Assembly (NCBI GenBank): GCA_900321425.1 | Contig: ONWA01000019.1 | Span: 1-32,074, forward strand | From: an uncultured Prevotellaceae bacterium | GTDB lineage: Bacteria; Bacteroidota; Bacteroidia; Bacteroidales; Bacteroidaceae | Direction: 5' to 3' | Length of the DNA: 32,074 nucleotides | Shown here: in pieces, positions 25,180 through 32,074 of the stretch | Layout of the letters: each line of letters starts with the position of its first letter | Position numbering within the stretch: the first letter of the stretch is position 1 | Program-made: the position numbers and the translations under genes | The notes under the pieces: generated by a model | Seen by the model: the letters and a program-made list of their open reading frames with translations, nothing else | What the model was told of the DNA's origin: nothing | Databases searched by the model: none

Positions 25180-27543
25180 TTATCTAACCATGATTTTCTT
25201 TCCATTTACGATATAGAGACCAGGCAACGACGGCTTGCCGTTCAACTTCCGTCCCTGGAGGTCGAACCATACGTCCGGTCTCTGCCCTCCTCCATCAAAC
25301 ATCGTCTCGATGCCTGTGGGCTTTCCGTCAAAGCTGATAAGCAGCTCATTTCCACCAGGGATATCGCTGAGAGCCAGCCATGCGATATAGGGCGGCAACG
25401 TGTTGTCCTTGGGGTGATACTGATAGAAACCCATGAGATTGTCGTTGCCCTTATCCAGCGTGAAGAAGTTACTCATCAGCTCCGATGAGGTCATCTTATG
25501 GCCGCTGGGGTCTACGCTACCCTTGAAGAGATTGTTCTCGTAGTCGGTAGAAGCGCCAGAATCGCCACCCTCATAGCGTGAGAGATAGAGCGGTCCGGTA
25601 CCTTCGTAGGTGAGCAGCACAGGCGTCAATGCCGGCAACAGTTGGGTACCCAATGGTTGCACATAGAGCGTCTTGTCGCTGATGGTATTTGCCCACCATG
25701 CCTTCACACCCTCGGGCAGTTCTACGGGATAGCCCAGCATGAGGGTAGCCTTGCCTGACTCATCACGGTTGATGGGGAAATAGGAGAACATATGGTTATC
25801 TACGTCCTGATAGTCGGAATAGAACAGATTCCAGCCGTCGGCATTGGTGAAGCCATAGCCTTTGGGACCTTGATGTCCGTAGATGAGCTGGTTGGTAGTA
25901 CCATCCTTGATATACACATCGAGGTCAGGCGAACAACCGTCGAAGATATGGTCGCCCTTGAGGTCGATGGTGGGCGCCTTGTTGTCCTTGTCGTCCACAA
26001 GCGTACCTGCCTCGACGAACGTGTCGACATAGAGCGTCTTCAGGTTGCCCATATTCTCGAAGGCATAGTCGGCGATGCTGTCGGCAAACTCCTGATGGAT
26101 GGTCAGCGTCTCTTTGGTCTTGGGGGCTGTAAGGAAACATTTGCGAGAGACACTATAGAGTCCGCCGTCCTTCACCGCTCCACTCGTGCTACCATCGGCT
26201 AAAACAAAGGCGTTCTGCACCTGATGGCGCTGCGGTACGGCCACACTGTCAACGGTTGCAGGGATGATGACCCTATTGATAACATCTAAACCCTCGAAGG
26301 CATTCGCGCCCAGAGCGACGATGCTCAACTGCTTTTTTTCGTCGAAGTAAGGCTGTAGGGTCTCGTTGATGGCGACATCGCTCTTCTCATCCACCGCAGG
26401 CAACGTCTTTTCGAGCACAACGGTAATTGGGGTTTGTTCATTGTTTATCACTCTCACATACCCAGTAGTATGGTAGTCGGCATCGTCGCCTTTATGCCCC
26501 ACATTCATCACATAGTAGCTGTCGCCCGCATTGTAGCGTACGAACACCTTCAGTTCTGGATAGCCGAGCGTGTAGATATACTGATCATTCTCGATAGTGT
26601 ATTCATCCTCATTATATTTACGAAACAGAAAGGGTTCTTTCATCTGTTCTTCCGTGCACGCCGCAATCTCGTCCCCCCTGGGGTCGGCGCTACCACCATC
26701 CCAACCAGTGCCTCTTACATCATCATCGCGGTAGAGGTAGAAATTATTCTGCAGTTTCTCACTATAACGCTCACCAGCAATAGAAGCGAAGTAGGTCTTG
26801 CCATAATGGATGACTTTTCCGCTGAAGTAGCAGTGATAGATGCCTGAGGTGTTGTCATCGCCCTGCTCTATCTTACCTACAATTCCACCGACCTGATAAT
26901 CGGCCTCTACGGTAATGTTGCTATAGCAGTATTCGATGGTGTTGTGGTTGTTGGTCATATAGCCGCAGATGGCGCCAAACTCGTCGTTGTCTTTATCGTA
27001 CGCCTTCACGCTTCCTCCTACCACAGCACAGTGGCTGATAGTGCTGTGGTTGAACATTTTGCCGCAGATAGCGCCGATGTGACAGTCGTCCCCATCGCCG
27101 GCACGGATGTCCACATCCACCAGTTTGAGGTTCATGACTTTGCCGTTGTCTATCTTGCCGAAGAGTGCACGGTTGTTGTCTTTGCCTTCGATTTTCAGGT
27201 TTCTGATGATGTGTCCTTGTCCGTTGAAGGTTCCGCCAAACTTGTGGTCGTCGTTCCATCCGATGATATGGTCGTTGAAGTTGATATTGTTCATATCGAG
27301 GTCGTTCATCAGTAGGATGGTATAGCCTTTGTAGCCCTGGTCGTCATGCTTATAATTATCCCACAAAGCATGGAGTGCAGCCAGATCGGCAGGGGTATAA
27401 ATCATGAGATTATCGTTCATGTCAAAATTCAGGAATGGTGATACCGACCCGTCCCAGGGTGCGGGCGGCTCCTGCTCGTCCTGTGCATGAACAACGGTGG
27501 GCACGATTGCCATCAGTAGCGTTGCTAATATGATCTTTTTCAT
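25180..27543 (-). CDS. Secreted GLUG / BspA leucine-rich repeat protein
   Basis: A 787-residue surface or secreted protein. A signal peptide (1-20, cleavage after VHA) is followed by beta-helical GLUG-like repeats (about 95-250): GTFNGQGHIIRNL, ALFGKIDNGKVMNLKLVD, GAICGKMFNHSTISHC, GAICGYMTNNHNTIEYC, GGIVGKIEQG. BspA-type leucine-rich repeats follow (about 400-550, for example IADYAFENMGNLKTLYV). The C-terminus, WFDLQGRKLNGKPSLPGLYI then VNGKKIMVR, resembles a tail shared by Prevotella secreted proteins and possibly a type IX-like sorting signal. A role in adhesion is inferred only from the repeats. The gene starts 15 bases after the displaced end of the broken gene upstream and is probably in its operon. 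Confidence 0.85.
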   Translation of the reverse strand: MKKIILATLLMAIVPTVVHAQDEQEPPAPWDGSVSPFLNFDMNDNLMIYTPADLAALHALWDNYKHDDQGYKGYTILLMNDLDMNNINFNDHIIGWNDDHKFGGTFNGQGHIIRNLKIEGKDNNRALFGKIDNGKVMNLKLVDVDIRAGDGDDCHIGAICGKMFNHSTISHCAVVGGSVKAYDKDNDEFGAICGYMTNNHNTIEYCYSNITVEADYQVGGIVGKIEQGDDNTSGIYHCYFSGKVIHYGKTYFASIAGERYSEKLQNNFYLYRDDDVRGTGWDGGSADPRGDEIAACTEEQMKEPFLFRKYNEDEYTIENDQYIYTLGYPELKVFVRYNAGDSYYVMNVGHKGDDADYHTTGYVRVINNEQTPITVVLEKTLPAVDEKSDVAINETLQPYFDEKKQLSIVALGANAFEGLDVINRVIIPATVDSVAVPQRHQVQNAFVLADGSTSGAVKDGGLYSVSRKCFLTAPKTKETLTIHQEFADSIADYAFENMGNLKTLYVDTFVEAGTLVDDKDNKAPTIDLKGDHIFDGCSPDLDVYIKDGTTNQLIYGHQGPKGYGFTNADGWNLFYSDYQDVDNHMFSYFPINRDESGKATLMLGYPVELPEGVKAWWANTISDKTLYVQPLGTQLLPALTPVLLTYEGTGPLYLSRYEGGDSGASTDYENNLFKGSVDPSGHKMTSSELMSNFFTLDKGNDNLMGFYQYHPKDNTLPPYIAWLALSDIPGGNELLISFDGKPTGIETMFDGGGQRPDVWFDLQGRKLNGKPSLPGLYIVNGKKIMVR

Positions 27544-27558
27544 AAACTTCTGCTATTC

Positions 27559-27781
27559 TTAATAAGTAAACTTCACGGTTTCTTTGTCTGAGGACACAAG
27601 ACCTACCCCACCCACGTAAGGCAGACTGAACGTGGCCTGACCGCTATCGTCGGCCTGTTGGCGAGCGATAACCACACCATTGGACTGATAGAGACGCACA
27701 TGATGACGAGGTTTGGCGCCTGTCACCACGAGCGTGTTACCCTGCTGACTGACATGCAACTGGGCAGCTTTATCATTGTTG
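27559..27781 (-). other. Displaced C-terminal sorting-like tail of the broken gene
   Basis: The +1 frame after the TGA at 27773 encodes NNNDKAAQLHVSQQGNTLVV, then VRLYQSNGVVIARQ, FSLPYVGGVGLVSSD and KETVKFTY before TAA. This is the layout of type IX-like C-terminal sorting domains in Bacteroidetes: a short seven-strand module ending in a basic or hydroxyl-rich strand. No natural start codon serves it alone. Confidence 0.6.
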
Positions 27782-30280
27782 TTTGTAAATAACCGTTGCC
27801 CCCACGAACAACTCTTCCTTCTGTGTGACAGCAGGAACAACCAAGGTGACATAGCCGGCACGATAGCTACCATAGTCGTAGATACGATTGCAACCCTCGG
27901 GCGCGTTAGTGGCAAAGGAGGGATAGAGTGTCTTGGTCTCGTACCTGATGTGTTTCTCGCCAATCGAGTTATACAAAATCGAGCTATAGGGGTTTTCCTT
28001 CAGTCCCACGATGACAGCAAAGTCACCACTCAGGATGCGTCTTGAGTAGTTGCGCACACAGACTGTGATGTGGTTATTGCCTTCCTTATCCACATGTTGT
28101 GCGGCAACGAAACATTCCAGTCGGGGGTGATAGGGATAGAACTTCGCCGTGTGGCGTTTGAATTTGGGAGAGATGGCATTCTCACTTCTCTTTCCGCCTC
28201 GGCTATTGCTGGTATTTTGTGCTTTTAGCACATCGTCATATTGCACGAGGAGCATAGTGTTGACGCCCGCACCTAGGGCATAAGGTACCATGATACGCTC
28301 CTGAGAAGAACTACCGGCAGGAATGTGCACATCGAGTGGGAAATTCATCGTCTGATTTTCCAACGGTATCGTCAATATAGCTCCTGTAATGGTAGATGTA
28401 CCGTGGTTATCGATGGTCACGAGCAATGAAATCTTATCTTGGGCACACTGGAAGCCTTGGTTGTTATCAGTTTCATATGATATGGTATAGGACATTGCAT
28501 CACCGAAGTATGTCGGTACTCTGTTCAGCTGTGAGTTGCCGAGACTATCCACAGCCACATAGCATATCTGAATCTTATCGTCAGACATATAACCATCGAA
28601 GCCGTAGATAGAATTGCCATTCTCCAAACGGACAGCGGTGATGGGAGTACCCATACCGAAAGTACCATCGCGGTTGGGCACTAGACGAGCAGCCCTCAAC
28701 TGCATGGTGGTGCTGTCGTTCACAAATACTCGTTCACGCCAAAGGATGGCTACGTTATCGAGTGACTTCGCCTCTAAGTCGGGAATGATGGAGAAATCTT
28801 CCATATCCACATTCTCCATCATGAGGGAGGTGTTGATGCCTTTCTTCGCATTGCCGTCCATGCCGAAGCTCTGAACACGCAGGCACTGAGCGTTGCTGGC
28901 GGTATCGACCATAGCGACCCACGCCATCACATTATTGTCGCCAATGCGTCGCAGTTTCATCAGCTCGTCGGTCTGTTCCACCTGATGTGAGGTGACGGTA
29001 CCAGCGGCATCGACGGTGAAGCAGACATTCTCGGGAGCGATATCCCTACCCACCTTGCGGGCCACGATAAACGCATTCGTGCCGTCGTAGGTGACGCGAT
29101 AGTCCTTCAGGCGGTAGTTCTCGTTAAGGATTTGCAGCGGAATGGGTGCCGACCAGGTCTCGTTACCATCGAAACGCGACATCATCAGTTGACCGTTCAA
29201 GACAAGATCAGTCAGTTTGACGGTATCCTTATCCGTCACCCAACTGCCCTTTTCAAATGTGCCCTCCTGCCAGATGGCGACGCCTGTACCATTTTCAGCC
29301 AACGCCACACGAGGACGGTAGGAAGTGGTCTCTGTGGAACTGTAGATCGGTTTCGGACTGTACCACTTTGTACCCGTATTCTTCTTGGTGTAATAAACAC
29401 TATAGACACGGCTGGCACGCTTCACCGTCTCGTCGAGATGCAGACTGTCTTCGAGGTCTTCCTTGGCAATATCTGCCGTAGCCTGTTCCAGCACCACAAG
29501 GTCGATGCCAGGAACAGAGGCTGCGTCGTAGTCGGTACAACCACCAATCTTCCAGTCGGAAAGGTAGATGGCCTCGCCTGTAGGAGCCACCTCCACGCAG
29601 TAGTCGTTAGGACTCTCGTAGGCACCCTGATAAACGATGCTGTCGCCTCCAGCGAGGAACTTCACGGGTTGGGTGAAGTCTACCACGTCGGTCACATAGT
29701 CGCCAGGCAGCGCGGCATTGGCCTTGCGGCGTACCTGAGCAGACTTCGCTTCTGGGTCGAGCGCACCGCTCAAGTATTTCGCGAAGTCCTTATGGAAGGG
29801 ATTCCTGTAGTTCTTCGGTTTGATGAGCATCTGTTCTACCTGCAGATTGCCAATTCCCCACGATTTATGCTTACTCCATCCAAAGAACTTCACCTTATAA
29901 TAAGCACCCAGTCCAGCATACCAGCTCCAGGCACTTCCTGAGAATTTTTTATCGAAGTCGAGACGGCTACCGCCAGAATACTTGAAGGTGATACCGGCAC
30001 CAGCGGTGAGTCCCACCTCAGCACCAGCGACAAAAACATCGATCTTGGCTCGCAGCGCAGCATTGATATAAGCCTGTCCGATGAAACGGAAAGCAAGGAT
30101 ATGGTTCTTCAAGGGATTACCCCACCCTTCTTCCTCGGTATTGTCGCCCACCCTTCTTCCTCGGTATTGTCGAAGGAGAACAGACCTGCGTTGACATTGA
30201 GGCGCACACCACCGCCTGCCGACAGACCAGGACCGAAGAACGTGTTCAACACACTCGCCAATGCATTGTTGTTGACCCAT
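27773..30280 (-). CDS. Downstream fragment of the broken large protein
   Basis: The frame is open from 30280, but its first 45 or so residues are an out-of-frame reading of the upstream fragment. The real part starts near 30146 (NTEEEGWGNPLKNHI). Alternating strands continue (GAEVGLTAGAGITFKYSGGS). From about 29350 down to 28500 there are repeated beta-propeller-like blades (RPRVALAENGTGVAIWQEG, NNVMAWVAMVD, LDNVAILWRERV), similar to sialidase-type propellers but without an Asp-box I can assign. A CARDB-like Ig segment (ISLLVTIDNHGTSTITGAILTI) follows near 28400. It stops at TGA 27773 in a CAA-rich stretch. Independent translation is doubtful. Confidence 0.65.
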   Translation of the reverse strand: MGQQQCIGECVEHVLRSWSVGRRWCAPQCQRRSVLLRQYRGRRVGDNTEEEGWGNPLKNHILAFRFIGQAYINAALRAKIDVFVAGAEVGLTAGAGITFKYSGGSRLDFDKKFSGSAWSWYAGLGAYYKVKFFGWSKHKSWGIGNLQVEQMLIKPKNYRNPFHKDFAKYLSGALDPEAKSAQVRRKANAALPGDYVTDVVDFTQPVKFLAGGDSIVYQGAYESPNDYCVEVAPTGEAIYLSDWKIGGCTDYDAASVPGIDLVVLEQATADIAKEDLEDSLHLDETVKRASRVYSVYYTKKNTGTKWYSPKPIYSSTETTSYRPRVALAENGTGVAIWQEGTFEKGSWVTDKDTVKLTDLVLNGQLMMSRFDGNETWSAPIPLQILNENYRLKDYRVTYDGTNAFIVARKVGRDIAPENVCFTVDAAGTVTSHQVEQTDELMKLRRIGDNNVMAWVAMVDTASNAQCLRVQSFGMDGNAKKGINTSLMMENVDMEDFSIIPDLEAKSLDNVAILWRERVFVNDSTTMQLRAARLVPNRDGTFGMGTPITAVRLENGNSIYGFDGYMSDDKIQICYVAVDSLGNSQLNRVPTYFGDAMSYTISYETDNNQGFQCAQDKISLLVTIDNHGTSTITGAILTIPLENQTMNFPLDVHIPAGSSSQERIMVPYALGAGVNTMLLVQYDDVLKAQNTSNSRGGKRSENAISPKFKRHTAKFYPYHPRLECFVAAQHVDKEGNNHITVCVRNYSRRILSGDFAVIVGLKENPYSSILYNSIGEKHIRYETKTLYPSFATNAPEGCNRIYDYGSYRAGYVTLVVPAVTQKEELFVGATVIYKQQ

Positions 30281-32074
30281 TTCTGGAAATCAGACAGCAT
30301 ACTGAGCTTACCCGACTTGTTTCCAATGGCTCCCAGCATATTGATGAAGTTCAGTGAGAAGCCTGCCGTCAGACTGACCTCGCCACGAACACCGGCCTCA
30401 TCGACCCATTGCATACCAGACAACCACTGTTTCCAGTCGTTGCCTTTCAGGGACAACGGCAGACTATATTTCATATACACCTCGGCAAAGGCGCTGAAGT
30501 CGAAAGAGGGTTTGCAAATAGCATCGGGGTCTGCCTTCTTGAAGTTCTTCGGCTCAGCACCCAGCTTCGCCAATGATGGTGTCATATCGACGATATTGTT
30601 ACCATAGTCATCGTAAGAACCCATGGTGACTTTATATTGCTGGGCTTGGTTTTGCGGAATGTTACTGCTCTTCTTGTCGACAAAGTCGTATTCATAGCCC
30701 ATACCGAGGGCACCCATCACACTCAGTTTCTTGGCCTTGAAGAAATCGACCTCTACGCCAAAACGAACATAGAAAGGAGGCTCCAAAGGAAACTTGATAT
30801 TCAACTTGGTAGCTCCGTCGGGGGCCACGTCGGTAATCCAACCTTTGGCTTTATCGCCAGAATCGTAACTCTCCAGTTTTTCACGAAGGGCGTCCTCGGT
30901 ATCCTGAGCCAACTGCTGCAGGTCAATATATTTATTGCAGAGGATAGGCAACTGCCGCAACTCCTCGTCATCGAAGGCAATCGCAGGACGTCCCGACTTG
31001 GTGATGGGGATATACCCGCACAGGTTGAAGGTGGTGGTCCAGTAGTTGTAGTCGTAGAGCTCGTGGTGTACGAGGGTCGACTCTCCTTGGAGTGTTTCCG
31101 TCTGGATATCATTCTCCTCGGCATCATTATGGACCTTCTTCAGCGTGATGTTACTCTTGGTCTCCGAGGTATTGGGCGTAACGATGGCAACCACCATCTC
31201 GGCATAGTTCATTAACAATTCACCATTGACGAACTTGGCGGTATCCAAATGAGAGGCATATTCGTCGTAATTAATGGTTTCGGTCAGCAATTCGTGCACG
31301 ATATCCGAACTCTGTATCTTGCTGACATAGTAACTACCTCGACAGTCGGTGGTTGTGGTCAGCGTAGAGAGTATCACAGAGCTCGCTTTGGGACTGGTGA
31401 CTGGTTCGGAGGACTCCAGAAAGATGTCGATCTCTTCTCTGTCGCCTTCGATGATGCCTGTCAAATGGTTATAAGAGCCTGGGTATATACTGAGCTTGGG
31501 AAGAAACTTGTCGCGATAGCACTCGATGAGACAGGGTTCACCATCGGTCAGCACATACAAACGATTGGAAACAGGATCTAAGTCCCACTCCAACAGTTGG
31601 TTGCCAATGAATTTGTTATCGGTATCGGTGCGTATGGCGTGTATCGTCAGCCCGTCTTTTTCGGTCGAGCGTTTGTTGTCCTGGTAGAGGTTCACCCACA
31701 ACGTGTCGTGATGGGAGAACAGACGCGAATCCAGATAGGTGGGGTTCGGAGCATCCAACCGTTTATGCTGGCGGAAAGGCATCTTCGGACCTGTCATCAC
31801 CGTCACGGAATTGTCGTTGACATGGGTGACAGCATCCATCGCCCACCAATCGTGCTTCAGTTTGATGCGCTTGAAATCATCCACCATGAGATAGGCTTCT
31901 TTGAGGTCGCCGTTGGCGTAGTCGTAGAAGCTATAGAGCTTGTCGACCTGCAGACTCTTGATATAGGTGGTATCACTCTTCTCGGTCTCGGGGTTGTAGT
32001 AAATCAACTGCAGGGTATAGTTGCCGTCCACGATACGGCTCTTGTCGAGCATCACCGTGCGCAACGAGGCGGAG
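30109..32074 (-). CDS. Upstream fragment of the broken large protein
   Basis: The frame is open at the right edge and runs for 654 codons from 32073 (the last is TGA). The protein is beta-rich, with no domain I can name firmly. A middle section (around 31400, DREEIDIFLESSEPVTSPKA) is followed by a DUF-like region, and then by glycine- and aromatic-rich alternating strands (FYVRFGVEVDFFKAKK, GPGLSAGGGVRLNVNAG) that look like a beta-barrel or amphipathic sheet. It ends in 13 out-of-frame residues (ATIPRKKGGVIP then stop) caused by the duplication. No signal peptide is visible because the N-terminus is outside the window. Confidence 0.65.
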   Translation of the reverse strand, partial: SASLRTVMLDKSRIVDGNYTLQLIYYNPETEKSDTTYIKSLQVDKLYSFYDYANGDLKEAYLMVDDFKRIKLKHDWWAMDAVTHVNDNSVTVMTGPKMPFRQHKRLDAPNPTYLDSRLFSHHDTLWVNLYQDNKRSTEKDGLTIHAIRTDTDNKFIGNQLLEWDLDPVSNRLYVLTDGEPCLIECYRDKFLPKLSIYPGSYNHLTGIIEGDREEIDIFLESSEPVTSPKASSVILSTLTTTTDCRGSYYVSKIQSSDIVHELLTETINYDEYASHLDTAKFVNGELLMNYAEMVVAIVTPNTSETKSNITLKKVHNDAEENDIQTETLQGESTLVHHELYDYNYWTTTFNLCGYIPITKSGRPAIAFDDEELRQLPILCNKYIDLQQLAQDTEDALREKLESYDSGDKAKGWITDVAPDGATKLNIKFPLEPPFYVRFGVEVDFFKAKKLSVMGALGMGYEYDFVDKKSSNIPQNQAQQYKVTMGSYDDYGNNIVDMTPSLAKLGAEPKNFKKADPDAICKPSFDFSAFAEVYMKYSLPLSLKGNDWKQWLSGMQWVDEAGVRGEVSLTAGFSLNFINMLGAIGNKSGKLSMLSDFQKWVNNNALASVLNTFFGPGLSAGGGVRLNVNAGLFSFDNTEEEGWATIPRKKGGVIP
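30121..30172. repeat. Exact 26-base tandem duplication
   Basis: Copy 1 is 30121-30146 and copy 2 is 30147-30172, identical at all 26 positions (each begins CCCACCCTTC and ends TATTGTCG on the + strand). Flanking bases do not extend the match. As 26 is not a multiple of 3, the second copy shifts the frame of the - strand gene. Confidence 0.95.

Larger units (their letters stand above)
27559..32074 (-). pseudogene. Very large secreted protein gene, broken by two frameshifts (partial at right edge)
   Basis: Three frames join into one protein if a 26-base duplicate (30121-30172 holds both copies) and one A near 27782-27784 are removed. From 32073 to the TGA at 27773, minus 26 bases, is 4275 bases, exactly 1425 codons. 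With the second repair the reading continues to TAA at 27559, adding a C-terminal tail. The gene is open at the right edge, so its signal peptide is not seen. The parts are described in the next entries. It may be a decayed gene, an OFF state of a variable one, or, for the single-base change, a sequence error. Confidence 0.75.

Noticed and set aside
27773-27790. Programmed ribosomal frameshift
   Set aside because: No classical slippery heptamer or downstream pseudoknot is evident, and the 26-base duplication upstream already breaks the gene.
27782-27963. First half of a 134-codon frame covering the tail region
   Set aside because: The first 60 or so residues are an out-of-frame reading of the large gene. 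Only the part after about 27781 looks like real protein.
30121-30172. CRISPR-like repeat
   Set aside because: There are only two copies, directly adjacent with no spacer, inside a protein-coding frame.

Overview
The window looks like chromosome from a member of the Bacteroidales, most likely Prevotella in the broad sense. Four things point there: LpxC and FabZ are fused in one protein; promoters fit the Bacteroidetes pattern TTTG-N19-TAnnTTTG; clear Shine-Dalgarno sites are scarce; and the surface proteins carry GLUG and BspA-type repeats with a C-terminal tail of the DLQGRK...GLYIVNGKK kind.

Region 1 (1-8498, + strand): the end of a mannose-1-phosphate guanylyltransferase gene, a 300-base spacer rich in inverted repeats, then a tight run of envelope genes: an HD-domain phosphohydrolase, lpxD, lpxC-fabZ, lpxA, miaA and a class A penicillin-binding protein. 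The Lpx enzymes make the first acylated intermediates of lipid A, FabZ supplies the fatty-acid dehydratase, and the PBP builds peptidoglycan.

Region 2 (8499-18241, + strand): a spacer holding a candidate free-standing small RNA and a folded leader for rplU-rpmA (L21, L27). Next come serS, a fused NfnA-NfnB flavoprotein, a DUF486 membrane protein, a TtcA-family protein, a nucleoside phosphorylase, mnmE and an L-cysteine desulfidase family gene. The serS terminator and the nfn promoter share sequence.

Region 3 (18249-25122): a leftward operon for a YbhFSR-type ABC exporter, in the order tolC-like, hlyD-like lipoprotein, double ATPase, permease, permease. It is divergent from an AraC-family regulator, which probably controls it. 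This operon carries 7- and 8-base tandem repeats both between and inside its genes.

Region 4 (25180-32074, - strand): two secreted or surface proteins. The downstream one (787 aa) is intact. The upstream one is a very large protein that runs off the right edge. It is broken by an exact 26-base tandem duplication, and probably again by a one-base insertion just before its C-terminal sorting-like tail. Removing one copy of the 26-mer restores a single open frame of at least 1424 codons, so this may be a recent or reversible OFF allele. This is the most striking feature of the window.

No tRNA, rRNA, CRISPR array, transposase or prophage gene was seen.
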